The notes: generated by a model not told the origin, from the letters alone. 64,000 nt of DNA from Enteractinococcus coprophilus (GCF_006716305.1 NZ_VFOU01000003.1:620001-684000), one strand, 5' to 3'. Shown: positions 40,935 to 49,993, counted from the first letter of the stretch. A program made the numbers and translations.

Positions 40935-43346
40935 TTATGCGGTGCGACCGAAGAGGCGTTTGCGGTTGGCAAATGCCAGCAGTGCACCTCCAGCTAGCAG
41001 CAGTCCACCGGCAAGCATGCCAAACTGGATGCCGTTAGCCCCAGTCTGGGCCAGGCCGCTTGCGCCGTTGAGATCAACTGGGCCGGTTGAGCCGCGATCG
41101 TCATCGGAGCCGCCGGTACCACCGGTGGAGTCGTCGCCGTCGACGACGGTGAAGGATCCACTCAGAGTCTGAGCCTCACCGTCCTCGTCAACGTAGGTGA
41201 CAACGGTGTTGTATTCACCCAGGTAGACGGACGGATTAGCGACGTCATATCCGTAGATCACGAATGAGGCGACACCGTCTTCTTCGACAGGGGCGGTGCT
41301 TTCGAAGTCGCTGACGTATTCCGGACCGGTCACGGCATAGGAAATCTCAGTACCTGGTTCCAAACCCTGCACGGTGTGTGCAACGCCTGCACCGTCTTCT
41401 GGATCACCGATGAAGTCATCCAGTTCGATGCGTTCAGGATCGATTGTCAGAGACGGATCAACCACCTGGTCACTTGCATCCAGAACGGTGTATTCAACCG
41501 ACGCTGTCCGTTCGGTAGTCAGGTCAGTGACGGTAAGCGTCTGAACACCGGTGTCAGCGTCATCAGCTATCGGCAGGTCAGTGTCGATCTCGCCGTCATC
41601 ATCGGCGGTCAGGGTCTCGGTTGGGTTCCACTCGATCTCGACGTTGCCTTCAGGAGTGAGGTTCCAGATCTCAACATCTAGCGATTCGCCCTGGTATACC
41701 TCATCGGATTCCAGTTCGATTTCGATGTCTTCTGTGATTTCGTCAACCACGCGGAAGTGTACCGGACCCAGCTCCTGGGGCTCGCCGGCTTCATCTTTAT
41801 AGACTACCGTGACAGAGTAACGGCCAAGGTAGACGGATGGATCGCTGGCCTTCTCGTCACCGTAAACTGAGAACCGAGCGGTGCCATCAGCATCTGTGGT
41901 TTCGGTTGCTTCAAGATCCGCTACCGGACCCGAAGCGGTGGCCATGTAGGTGAAGTCCGTGTTTGGTTCCAGTCCTTCAACGAGGAAGCCAACGCCGGAT
42001 TCACCGTCATCGCTACCAACAAACTCATCCAGTGTGATCTGAGTGCGATCTGCGGTCAGAGTTGGCTCGACATCTTCGGCTGCTTCAGCAACCGTGTATT
42101 CAGCGGTACCGACTGTCCCTGTTTCGTCATCTGTCACCGTGACAGTTTTCTCGCTTGGCTGAGCATTTTCTGGGATAGTGATTTCAGCTCCGTACTCACC
42201 ATCCGAGGTGGACTCAACGATCTGAGCTTCCACCCCTTCGAGGCCGAAGTCCACGGTCACATCGCTATTAGGAGTGGCGTTATTGCCAGTGACGTGCAAC
42301 GTTCCACCTTGTGGAATGGAGCCGTCGTCATTTGCATCTGGTGAATGTACGCTCACCTGTGGGTTTTCACTCGTAACGTCGAAGCTGCCTTCGGCAAGCT
42401 GGACTTCGCTTCCTGACTCAGTCACGATCACGCTGTAGGCTCCGACGTAGATGTCGCGGAGATCCTCAGCGCCCTGGATACTGTATGTCGCGACGCCATC
42501 ACCGCCAGCAGTCGCCGTACCGCTGAGTTCGTCAATCGGGTTGTACCGATTGCTGACTGCCACGTCCACGACTTGGTTTGGCTCAAGTTCTCGGATGGTC
42601 AGGGTCACGCCGTTGTCGCGGAACTCTTCCTCTGACAGGGTCTCAGGGTTGATGTCCATCGTCACATCAGTGATGTTGAACGTCTCAACCTCGTAGCGGC
42701 CTGTGTCAACATCGGTCGCGGTGACATGATACAGACCAGGGGCTCCCTCGACTGACATCACGTCATCGAGTACGCCCTCGTCATCTGCGAACGTATCGTA
42801 GTTGATAGGGGTGGCATCGGGGTCGTCGGAGGTGACTATCTTGACGTCGATATCCCCACCTGGGGTGAAGCCTGAGCCGGAGAGATCTATCTGTGTTCCG
42901 GAGGGGCCGGAGCGCGGACTAACGGCGAACCTGAGCTCTCCCAATTCCGCGTCATCTGGCTCGGTGTTGTCTTCTCCGCCGTCGCCATCATCGCCATCAT
43001 CCTGCTGAGTCTGAAAGCGGGATTGCGTCTCTGGCGATGGCTCGGCACTGGTTTCCGAGCTGGTTGGTTCTTCGGTCACCGGCTCGGTTGGTTCGACTTC
43101 TTCCCCAAGATCGCCAGTTTCAGCGCTACCGCTGTCTTTGACACTGGTTTCGTCATCCGGGGCTGTAGGAGTCTCGGATGAGTCCTGTGAGCTGGCTTCA
43201 GGCTTAACCGTAGCGATGGCCGGCGTTGCTTCTTCATCTGCCAGTGCGGCGGGAACGACCACCGCAAATGAGCTGAAGGCTAGGGCAGAACCTGCGAGCA
43301 CAGCTGCCGCCAACCGCCCTTTCTTCTTTATTGATTCTTCCGCCAT
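40935..43346 (-). CDS. Sortase-anchored surface protein with Ig-like repeats
   Basis: ATG 43346, after GAAGGGAAG, gives 803 residues. A signal peptide (about 1-38, cut after AALA) is followed by an acidic Ser/Thr/Pro-rich region (about 40-150). Repeated beta-rich domains follow (about 155-745), with recurring VGxYSVxV and VxYTV strands and D-x-D-rich loops. The C-terminus has the sorting signal LAQTG near 765, a hydrophobic helix and the basic tail NRKRLFGRTA. LAxTG is typical of class E sortase substrates in high-GC actinobacteria. The protein is highly acidic and should be attached to the cell wall; adhesion is a guess. No sortase gene is in the window. Confidence 0.88.
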   Translation of the reverse strand: MAEESIKKKGRLAAAVLAGSALAFSSFAVVVPAALADEEATPAIATVKPEASSQDSSETPTAPDDETSVKDSGSAETGDLGEEVEPTEPVTEEPTSSETSAEPSPETQSRFQTQQDDGDDGDGGEDNTEPDDAELGELRFAVSPRSGPSGTQIDLSGSGFTPGGDIDVKIVTSDDPDATPINYDTFADDEGVLDDVMSVEGAPGLYHVTATDVDTGRYEVETFNITDVTMDINPETLSEEEFRDNGVTLTIRELEPNQVVDVAVSNRYNPIDELSGTATAGGDGVATYSIQGAEDLRDIYVGAYSVIVTESGSEVQLAEGSFDVTSENPQVSVHSPDANDDGSIPQGGTLHVTGNNATPNSDVTVDFGLEGVEAQIVESTSDGEYGAEITIPENAQPSEKTVTVTDDETGTVGTAEYTVAEAAEDVEPTLTADRTQITLDEFVGSDDGESGVGFLVEGLEPNTDFTYMATASGPVADLEATETTDADGTARFSVYGDEKASDPSVYLGRYSVTVVYKDEAGEPQELGPVHFRVVDEITEDIEIELESDEVYQGESLDVEIWNLTPEGNVEIEWNPTETLTADDDGEIDTDLPIADDADTGVQTLTVTDLTTERTASVEYTVLDASDQVVDPSLTIDPERIELDDFIGDPEDGAGVAHTVQGLEPGTEISYAVTGPEYVSDFESTAPVEEDGVASFVIYGYDVANPSVYLGEYNTVVTYVDEDGEAQTLSGSFTVVDGDDSTGGTGGSDDDRGSTGPVDLNGASGLAQTGANGIQFGMLAGGLLLAGGALLAFANRKRLFGRTA

Positions 43347-43692
43347 GCGGAGTCTTCCCTTCGAGTAGTGAGAGCTCCGTTTAACGCAGCGCATTGCATC
43401 ACGCCAAACGAATGAAATCCATCATGAGATCACAAAGACATGTGAACCCGAGCACAGGCTAACAGTCGTCGACCCTGCTCGCCAGCATTCATTTGCCCTT
43501 TCAATTGAAGGTATACCCTCTGACTGCGCAGGATTTCGGGACAAACTGAATCTACGCTAGCGCCTTTCCGCAGAACACAAACGCCAACTGGACAGTCGTC
43601 GCGGAAAATCCCCGTGAGTTCATCCTTACTAGTGGGATCAGAATTCCATGCGCAAACTGGTCAACAACATGCCGGTTCATTAGACTGCGGGC
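43347..43692. other. Intergenic region before the attenuator leader
   Basis: The region holds the promoter side of the surface-protein gene (leftward). For the rightward leader it has a possible promoter: TGGTCA at 43658-43663 and TAGACT at 43681-43686 with a 17-base spacer, ending about six bases before the leader ATG. No ORF is supported. Confidence 0.4.
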
Positions 43693-43722
43693 ATGGCATT
43701 ACAACAAGTTCTCTACCTCTAA
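43693..43722 (+). CDS. Leader peptide of a ribosome-mediated attenuator
   Basis: ATG 43693 opens a nine-residue ORF, MALQQVLYL, ending at TAA 43720-43722. It lies about six bases after a possible -10 site, so it may be translated from a leaderless 5' end. It is followed by alternative stems ahead of the ABC-F remnant. Short peptides that stall ribosomes in the presence of antibiotics commonly control ABC-F and erm genes. This one is inferred from position and folding only. Confidence 0.5.
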   Translation: MALQQVLYL

Positions 43723-43835
43723 CAGCGACTGGTTTTCGCGCTCGAAAACATTCTGATTCGAGTTCGCGTCGACACACCCATTCCTGACCGATCTGGTCGC
43801 TGTTCATTTTCCGTGCCCTTTTGCACGGGACTTTT
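43723..43835 (+). promoter_or_regulatory. Attenuator-like alternative stem-loops
   Basis: CAGCGAC (43723-43729), right after the leader stop, pairs with GTCGCTG (43796-43802). GTTTTCG (43732-43738) pairs with CGAAAAC (43743-43749). CCGTGC (43811-43816) pairs with GCACGG (43823-43828), followed by CTTTTC, which is terminator-like. This nested set resembles antibiotic-sensing leaders of resistance genes. Confidence 0.55.
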
Positions 43836-43847
43836 CTAGGACTTCTT

Positions 43848-44384
43848 ATGCCTTTCGAATCTAACCATCTGGCGCATTCTGGCGCCCAAATTACCCTCCA
43901 CGCCGTCGATGTGACACTTGGTGGCAACCCTATTCTGCACGACGTCCATCTCACGGTGACGCCATCGTCCCGAATCAGCATTATCGGTGAAAATGGTCGT
44001 GGCAAAACGACCCTGCTGCACGTTCTTGCCGGCAGGCTGACCCGGATGCAGTGCCGCGGTAGTGTCTGCGGATAACGTGAGTGTGGCCGATCGATTGACG
44101 TCGAAGGTTTCGCTCAAACTGTCAGGTGATGATCGTCTGGTCGTGACCGGTCCAAATGGGGCGGGCAACTTAACGCTCTTGCAGGTTCGGGCCAACCAGT
44201 TAGCACCAACAACCGGTAGTGTTCAGCATCACGCTTCGGCACGGGTTGCCCTGCTGGAATAGGAGTCTGAATTGCCACCGCGGCCGCGGTCATCATGGCG
44301 ACCCATGATCGGCAACTGCTGCGGGATACCGATCATTGGCCTGCTTTGGCGCTGGAGAACACTGCGGTGACCACCACTTCGTAG
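43848..44384 (+). pseudogene. Degraded ABC-F ATPase (ribosome-protection type)
   Basis: ATG 43848, after CTAGGA, opens 75 residues of an ABC-F N-terminus (ITLHAVDVTLGGNPILHDV, Walker A GENGRGKTT) that stop at 44075. A second frame (from about 44062) carries the second Walker A, degenerate as GPNGAGNLT (Lys to Asn), ending at 44262. A third frame from about 44290 has MATHDRQLLRDTDHW, the usual end of an ABC-F second domain, and stops at 44384. Intact ABC-F proteins have about 530-550 residues, so most of both ATPase domains, including signature and Walker B motifs, is gone. At least two deletions or frameshifts are needed. The upstream attenuator is largely intact. The gene is non-functional. 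Confidence 0.85.
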
Positions 44385-44402
44385 TGCCGACCCTCGGCAA
44401 CT

Positions 44403-44440
44403 CGAAACCCCTTATATCATCGATAATATAACGGGTTTCG
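44403..44440. terminator. Hairpin at the end of the SatD operon
   Basis: CGAAACCC (44403-44410) pairs with GGGTTTCG (44433-44440), and an inner TTATAT/ATATAA pairing extends the stem. It lies two bases beyond the stop of the minus-strand membrane gene and also beyond the ABC-F remnant. Confidence 0.65.
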
Positions 44441-44442
44441 CG

Positions 44443-45174
44443 CTAGAGGAGGATGCTTGCTAGGAGTGCCGCGCCGCCCGCCAGCCCCCAGCTGGCAAGA
44501 CTACCCACGAGGAATTCTTCGGCTTTCGTTCCGGCTTGGACTGGGTCGTCACGCTTTGCATCAGCGGAGATTTCGGGAAAACGAACTATTCCTTTGGCGG
44601 CCATGAGTGCTGCAACCACGTGGTAGGCGCCAACCACGGCAAGCACCATAATGAAGATGCGCTCCAGCGGGCCAATGACCCGCCCACCTTTCAGACGGCT
44701 CCCCGGGACCGCGCCGGCTGCTTGTCCGTCAGCACCAAGCTCTCGACCTGAAAGCAGCAGGATTGCGCGGGTGAGACGGTTGCCAGTTTGCGTCAGCAAT
44801 ATCGCTAGTGCAAGCCACATCAGCCCGGCCGGAACGGCGGCACTGAGCAGCGCGATATCCAACCAGGTAAAGCCTGCGAGAATGACCACGAGACCAACTG
44901 CTGACCAGGCAAAGAGTTCAGGCACAGATCGTGCTTGGCCGCTCTGCTCGACGGGACCGTTCATCCGTTCGGCAATGAAATACCAGGCGGCCGCGACAAA
45001 GGCAGCCACAGCTCCGACCCACCCCTCGGGCCGAATCCAGAAGGCAGCGGCAACGGTGACCGCGACCCACCACACCAGTTGGACATAGCGCACGGTCTGG
45101 ACCGGCAAGCGGGCTTGGGCCAAGCCGATCAGATCGGTGACACCAACTGCCAAAATAGTCATCACAACTAGCAT
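44443..45174 (-). CDS. Membrane protein encoded after satD
   Basis: The ATG at 45174 overlaps the satD stop (TGATG), giving 243 residues. There are about six hydrophobic segments (near 2-20, 30-48, 52-70, 85-102, 105-125, 180-200) and a cytoplasmic Arg/Gly-rich loop. Small multi-helix membrane proteins like this follow SatD-type genes in other Gram-positives (DUF3307-like partners), but I do not recognise the family with certainty. Translational coupling suggests a joint function with SatD. Confidence 0.65.
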   Translation of the reverse strand: MLVVMTILAVGVTDLIGLAQARLPVQTVRYVQLVWWVAVTVAAAFWIRPEGWVGAVAAFVAAAWYFIAERMNGPVEQSGQARSVPELFAWSAVGLVVILAGFTWLDIALLSAAVPAGLMWLALAILLTQTGNRLTRAILLLSGRELGADGQAAGAVPGSRLKGGRVIGPLERIFIMVLAVVGAYHVVAALMAAKGIVRFPEISADAKRDDPVQAGTKAEEFLVGSLASWGLAGGAALLASILL

Positions 45175-45824
45175 CAAGACTCCTCTTTCGCAGCACTGTC
45201 ACCTTGCACTGTTTCCAGGGTGGCGTCTGCGTCCAATAATGCCATGGCACCCGACCGGTGAAGGGCTTGAGACACTGCGGCCTGCGAGATCCGCTCGGCG
45301 CGCGCGGCGTCTTGCTGTGTCGCACCGGCCAGCAGTGCCGCAAATAATCTGCGCTCACGAGCTTTCATACGCGCCACAATGTGATCGCGGAATAATAATT
45401 GCGCGGTGATCGCAGCGGTCAATTCCGGGTCGTCTGCCATAAATCCGGTGAGCACTTCGTCTCGACGCTGCTGGAGTTCTTCGATAGTTTCGATTGCTTG
45501 GCGAGCATTGAACCAGGCCGTGCCATCCTGGATGGGTCCGACTTCACCTTCTTCGACAGTGTTGATCTGGCCAACGCCGATACCAAATCGCAGACGCAGA
45601 CCCCCGGGCAGCAGTGCCTGGACCCGTACAGCAATGCGTAGCGCGTCCTGCCATGTCGCAGCAATAAGTTGAAACTCGTCCCCCACCGTGGCCCATGCCG
45701 GACGAACGGCAGGTACTGCAGCTTCAGCACCTGAGAAAGCTTCGAGGATAGCCCGCTGGGCGGCTGCACGATCTTTCAGATCACGAGAGCCAACAATGTC
45801 TGCAATAATTCCAACGGCCTGCAT
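45174..45824 (-). CDS. SatD-family protein
   Basis: ATG 45824, close after GGAGGGG, gives 216 residues; GTG 45827 is also possible. The N-terminus (AVGIIADIVGSRDLKDR) followed by WATVGDEFQLIA and LRFGIGVGQI matches SatD, a family named for an acid-tolerance locus in streptococci. The fold resembles nucleotidyl-cyclase-like domains in those motifs. The C-terminal 60 residues (RMKARERRLFAALLAGATQQ, then ISQAAVSQALHRSG) look like a helix-turn-helix, so it may bind DNA. A palindrome just upstream could be its site. It is coupled to the membrane gene. Confidence 0.8.
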   Translation of the reverse strand: MQAVGIIADIVGSRDLKDRAAAQRAILEAFSGAEAAVPAVRPAWATVGDEFQLIAATWQDALRIAVRVQALLPGGLRLRFGIGVGQINTVEEGEVGPIQDGTAWFNARQAIETIEELQQRRDEVLTGFMADDPELTAAITAQLLFRDHIVARMKARERRLFAALLAGATQQDAARAERISQAAVSQALHRSGAMALLDADATLETVQGDSAAKEES

Positions 45825-45842
45825 CACCCCTCCACAATAACA

Positions 45843-45864
45843 CTTATAAGATCATGAATATAAG
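45843..45864. promoter_or_regulatory. Palindrome upstream of satD
   Basis: CTTATA (45843-45848) and TATAAG (45859-45864) form an inverted repeat with a 10-base spacer, 19 bases before the satD ATG. A related TTATAT/ATATAA motif sits in the hairpin at the operon end. It may be an autoregulatory site, given the HTH-like end of SatD. Confidence 0.4.
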
Positions 45865-45882
45865 CGTTTCTATCACGAAGCT

Positions 45883-47340
45883 CTAGCCCGTCATAGGTAA
45901 GAAGATCACGGCCACAATCCCCCACAGCGTCAGGCTCAACAGCACGATCGGTAAGAGCACTTTCACCAATGCCCCACGAGAGAGTGTTGGTTTTGGTGTC
46001 GTACTGCGCTGATATACCTCAGCCATGCGATAGGCCAGTTCGATGCGTGCCGGTCCGGCGATAATGGCCCAACCGGCAGCGGAGTTCTGCATGCCCATGG
46101 TCCAGAGTGGTGACACACCTAGCCCTTGAGCGGCGGCTACTTGGGTGGCACCAAACATTGCGTTTGCACCGGTGCCAGATGCGGTGATATAGCCCGAGAG
46201 ACCAGCAACGAATGGCAACAAGAAGAGATACACCGGACCCAGATCGACCAGACTGCCAGCAATGACGTCTGCTAGTCCCCCGCCGGCAATGATCACGCCG
46301 AGCAGGATGTATAACGCTGTGGGCATCGCAGCGTTCCACCACATATGCAGTGAAGCCTTCGGTAAAGCACGCATGCTATCGGCATCGACGGGCAAAAACG
46401 TGAGGGAGACGAGCGCACCAGTTGTTGACCACAAGGCAGGGGAAGCGAGCACTTCACCAAGCACTCCGAGGTCGTAGGCCCGATAGATTAGCTGGCCGGT
46501 GATCGTACCAATCATCAAGATCAGGTATGGGATCAATGACCGGCCGGGACCAGGGGTCAGACGGCCACGTCTGATATACAGCAGCCAAAGAACTGACATC
46601 ATCAGCGTTGAGACCGCACCAGCTACCGGCGTGCCCAGCAACAGGTTTGCAATCATCGTTAACGCCCAAAGCAGGAGACCGGAGCCCGCGCCGACCCCCG
46701 CCCAGGCAAAGCGTTGGCCCCAGGAGAGTTTCTGATCGGTCAGGCCATTACCCGCAACAATCGACACCGCAACACCGGAGACGACGAACGGGATAAGGTT
46801 CATCAATCCCGAAACCAACCCCATGTCCGTCAAGGAAGCGCCAGCGACTTCGGCAGCGACTAGCGTTCCTGGACCCATTGAACCCCAAGGGCCGATCATG
46901 AGTCCTAAAAGCGTCAGGAGTGCTGCCCGATAGGGTGTAAAACCTAGCGAGAGCAGCAACGGCAGACCAATCAGCACAGAAACACCAAAGCCGGTGACCG
47001 TTTCGAGAAACGGTACGACTCCGTGCGCCATTAGCAAGGCGGCGGCAATGGTGGGACCGCCCGCAGACAACCAATTGGCTAGCTTGCGTTGTGCTCCGGT
47101 TCGGTCCATGACACCCGATAACAGCACACCACCACCGATGATGGCCAGCACCTTTATGAGGGTCCAGAAGTTGTCATTCCAAGCAGTGATGAGGTCATCA
47201 GCGGGTGCTTTGAAATACCACAGGGCGACGGCGGCCGCACTGAATGTGCCGAGCAGCGGCGGCACCGTACCGGAGATGCGAGGAATAGCTAATAACCCGA
47301 GGGTGAACAGCACGGGCACGATGGCCATGAACAATCCCAC
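45883..47340 (-). CDS. L-lactate permease family transporter
   Basis: The protein has 485 residues from GTG 47340 or 481 from ATG 47328; neither start has an excellent ribosome site (AGGGGG is ten bases before the GTG). There are about 13 helices. LldP/GlcA landmarks are present: VVPFLETVTGFGVSVLIGLPLL, MIGPWGSMGPGT, and the C-terminal AGLSGYITASGTGANAMFGATQ. Family members import lactate or glycolate with protons. It is shorter than LldP of E. coli (about 550), mainly in loops. There is no lactate dehydrogenase nearby; substrate inferred. Confidence 0.85.
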   Translation of the reverse strand: MGLFMAIVPVLFTLGLLAIPRISGTVPPLLGTFSAAAVALWYFKAPADDLITAWNDNFWTLIKVLAIIGGGVLLSGVMDRTGAQRKLANWLSAGGPTIAAALLMAHGVVPFLETVTGFGVSVLIGLPLLLSLGFTPYRAALLTLLGLMIGPWGSMGPGTLVAAEVAGASLTDMGLVSGLMNLIPFVVSGVAVSIVAGNGLTDQKLSWGQRFAWAGVGAGSGLLLWALTMIANLLLGTPVAGAVSTLMMSVLWLLYIRRGRLTPGPGRSLIPYLILMIGTITGQLIYRAYDLGVLGEVLASPALWSTTGALVSLTFLPVDADSMRALPKASLHMWWNAAMPTALYILLGVIIAGGGLADVIAGSLVDLGPVYLFLLPFVAGLSGYITASGTGANAMFGATQVAAAQGLGVSPLWTMGMQNSAAGWAIIAGPARIELAYRMAEVYQRSTTPKPTLSRGALVKVLLPIVLLSLTLWGIVAVIFLPMTG

Positions 47341-47588
47341 TTACCCGCTGCCCCCTCAACACTTCAGATCACAATCTCCTAGCATAGCTACCTTGTCACT
47401 GGTGATCGGGACAATCAGACATCTAGAGACGCGAGTTGTAAACCACGCGCCAGGAATGGGTTTGTCAAAGGTCTGATGCGTGACGCTCAGTTTTTCTGCA
47501 CTCCTATCAAAGGCTTGCTGGGTATGGTCATGGCGACTTCAGAGCCACATGGTTACGCGCATGATTATTACCAGGTTTAAAAAGCGGG

Positions 47589-49442
47589 TTAATCTGCGTT
47601 GCTCAGCAGTTCGGTGAGGTGTTGGACGGCAGTCGACAATCCCAGCACAACAGGTCTGTGCAGTGTTTTTGGCACATGCAGCCGACCATCGCGAATTTGC
47701 ACCAATCCCATATCCCGCAAATACCGCAAGCTTCTGCAGTACGAGACATTCGTGATGCGAACTCCGATATCTACGTCGGGATCGGGTTCACTCAGCGGAA
47801 TGTCGGCACCCGACATGGCACTGGTGAGATGATTAATAACTAACGCGGTCGCAGGGACTTCATAGTGTGTTCGTTCAAAATGATGCAAAAGTACATTGGC
47901 AATCCATAAACCAACGACTAACTCAGCATTCTCTACGGCCAAGTCTTCCCTGAAAAATTCTGTAGCGCCGGGCCCTTGCCTGACCCGGGAGGCGGTCAAT
48001 TCGATAATCTCCAGTACCTCAAGTGCTGTCCACCAGGACACCAATTCCGGAACCTCTAGCGCGGATTGAACGCTATAGGTTTTCATGCGATCTGGCAGGT
48101 GCGGCAAGTCGGCATTCGGTGCTGTTGACGAGCTGGCCATGAGGTCTTCGAAAGCCGTTGGCTCATAATGCAGTTCCGGCTTCGTAGCAGCGCCGACCGC
48201 CTGGACACCGATCATACCGGCAAGCCGTTGGATATCAGTTCGTCGAGGCACCTGGTTTGCAGTCACGGGCTGCGAGGTGTTCAACCACTGGCCTAGCTCA
48301 TGCAGTCCGGCGACGATTGGCAGCTGGCGGATAGCGGCAGCCCGATCAGCCAGGGGCGCCATATCTGCGGCATCAATGATCTGCCGAAACTGTTCAGCCA
48401 GCGGATCCTCGCCAACCTCTGTTTCAAATGTTTCCAATACTTCAAGCCACGGTGCGGGATCGTCCGAATCTTCGACCCGGAACGCGACATAGTTTGAGAT
48501 GGCATGCATACTTTCCATGACGTTCTGGTAGTCGAGCGAAAATTGGATGGAGGCCAACCAGGGATGGATAGCACTTGGATCATCTGGGTCCAAGCCAGCT
48601 TCTAGAGCCTGCATCACGAGGTCAATAAAAAGCTCGTATATTTCGTCGACGTCCTCATCGTCGTATTGGTCACTCAACCAGAACTGGAATTCCTCATACT
48701 GCTCTTCTTGAGCAATCCGCTGCTCCACTTCTGGTCTGAGTGGAATGCTATCTATGTGTTCTTTTGAAAGTGGCTTACCCGGCAAAAGCTCTGGGAGCAC
48801 CTCATTGACTGCGATCTGCCGAACAGCAGCAATAGCTGCGATAGAAACATAGATCAAGTATGCTCCGGCGCGCGCGAGCTCCAGTCCGCCATGATTTGCA
48901 AGGAGGTTGCCATATGAGCGAACTGCGCGGCCTTTATGAGCTAATACCTGAAGATCCTCAGCAGCCGACCGAGTAGCTGGCGGACCAAACGTTAACTTAG
49001 CGCTTCGGAGGATATTTTCAAGCGAGGGATCCGTGTACCATTTGTCGAGCGTTTCCAGTGCAACGCCGGTGAGGTGGCCAATACTAGGCCGCATGTGAGT
49101 CGGCTCCTGGCCAATCGAAGCGAAAATTTTCTGTAGTTGCTCTGCAGTGCCACTGTCGAGGGCGTATACGATGCTGGACAGCGTCAAAAGTGTCACGGCC
49201 TCTTGGTCACCCACCGGGGTGATCTGTTCTAGGTTATGACGTTCGACGGCACGAGCCATCGCGGCATCGAGTTCTTCAACCTCAACGTCGTCGAGGTTCT
49301 CTAGATCGATACCGTCTGCTGCAAGCAATGGTGCGATCTCTTGCATGACTTGGTCTGCCATATCGGGCTGCCGTGCACTCCCAGCGACTGGTGGAAGTCC
49401 GAAGGATTCTGGATCTTCAAATGGCATTTTCTGCTCGCTCAT
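47589..49442 (-). CDS. Large acidic protein of unknown family
   Basis: The 617-residue protein has no signal peptide or clear membrane span and is rich in Asp, Glu, Leu and Ala. The N-terminal 75 residues are strongly acidic (DDVEVEELDAAMARAVERH). The middle is helical, with an acidic stretch near 250-275 (FWLSDQYDDEDVDEIYEL). The end (about 555-605: TNVSYCRSLRYLRDMGLVQIRDGRLHVP) looks like a winged helix. I recognise no known domain. It is alone on the minus strand with long gaps on both sides. There is no Shine-Dalgarno site before ATG 49442; a terminator-like hairpin ends 15 bases before it. Confidence 0.75.
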   Translation of the reverse strand: MSEQKMPFEDPESFGLPPVAGSARQPDMADQVMQEIAPLLAADGIDLENLDDVEVEELDAAMARAVERHNLEQITPVGDQEAVTLLTLSSIVYALDSGTAEQLQKIFASIGQEPTHMRPSIGHLTGVALETLDKWYTDPSLENILRSAKLTFGPPATRSAAEDLQVLAHKGRAVRSYGNLLANHGGLELARAGAYLIYVSIAAIAAVRQIAVNEVLPELLPGKPLSKEHIDSIPLRPEVEQRIAQEEQYEEFQFWLSDQYDDEDVDEIYELFIDLVMQALEAGLDPDDPSAIHPWLASIQFSLDYQNVMESMHAISNYVAFRVEDSDDPAPWLEVLETFETEVGEDPLAEQFRQIIDAADMAPLADRAAAIRQLPIVAGLHELGQWLNTSQPVTANQVPRRTDIQRLAGMIGVQAVGAATKPELHYEPTAFEDLMASSSTAPNADLPHLPDRMKTYSVQSALEVPELVSWWTALEVLEIIELTASRVRQGPGATEFFREDLAVENAELVVGLWIANVLLHHFERTHYEVPATALVINHLTSAMSGADIPLSEPDPDVDIGVRITNVSYCRSLRYLRDMGLVQIRDGRLHVPKTLHRPVVLGLSTAVQHLTELLSNAD

Positions 49443-49449
49443 GCCACAA

Positions 49450-49490
49450 AAATAGCAGCCGACAGTGCCTTAGCAATAGCCACTGTCGGC
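49450..49490 (-). terminator. Terminator after the 81-residue ORF
   Basis: On the minus strand GCCGACAGTG pairs perfectly with CACTGTCGGC (49458-49467 with 49481-49490) and is followed by TGCTATTTTTG. It ends the small upstream gene but sits right before the start of the 617-residue protein, so it could also act as a leader structure for that gene. Confidence 0.7.
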
Positions 49491-49503
49491 GTCCTGTGGA
49501 TAT

Positions 49504-49749
49504 CTAAAACGGGAGCGGCTCGTAATCTGGGGTGACGATCAGAAGCCCAACAACGCGGCGTTGTTCATCGATTGCAACCCGCCCCATCATTTCGCCAGCT
49601 TCGTGCCGGATCCTCGTCACACCGATAACAGTGCCCAACATGTTCGTAGCTTCATCAATGCGGTCACCGCCTGGCACTACGACATGAGTGTCCCCGTATG
49701 ACTCCTTGGCTCGTTCGATTTCTTTATATGCTTCCCGGCTAGGGTCCAT
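49504..49749 (-). CDS. Small protein of unknown function
   Basis: The 81 residues have no signal or membrane segment. The pattern MDPSREAYKEIERAKESYG followed by beta-type stretches (THVVVPGGDRIDEAT, GTVIGVTRI, RRVVGLLIV) suggests a small alpha/beta protein. I do not recognise a family. The size, ATG start, following terminator and normal codon use make it likely to be real. No ribosome site is clear. Confidence 0.5.
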   Translation of the reverse strand: MDPSREAYKEIERAKESYGDTHVVVPGGDRIDEATNMLGTVIGVTRIRHEAGEMMGRVAIDEQRRVVGLLIVTPDYEPLPF

Positions 49750-49959
49750 AAAGCTGGTAAACCAACGGCTGACGACCCTGTCAGCCTAAAAATGGCGCCG
49801 CGTGGCAATACTAGGAATGAGCCCAAAAGAGCGGGTGCCAAGTCTGACCTCATCATCCGCCAGCTCAGCTGGACGCCGCCGGGCCGAAAGTATCGGACGA
49901 AGGCCTGGGAGCGTTTGAAGGCACACTTATTTGTTCACCAATTGTGGCGCAGTCAGGAC

Positions 49960-49993
49960 AATAGCCATGGCCTCACTGGAGGTCATGGCTATT
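49960..49993. repeat. Inverted repeat between the small ORF and the DUF6480 gene
   Basis: Thirteen-base arms, identical in complement except one G-T pair, lie at 49960-49972 and 49981-49993, ending 29 bases downstream of the DUF6480 stop. There is no T-tract. It may be a terminator or mRNA-stabilising hairpin. Bases 49750-49959 hold nothing else that I can support. Confidence 0.5.
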
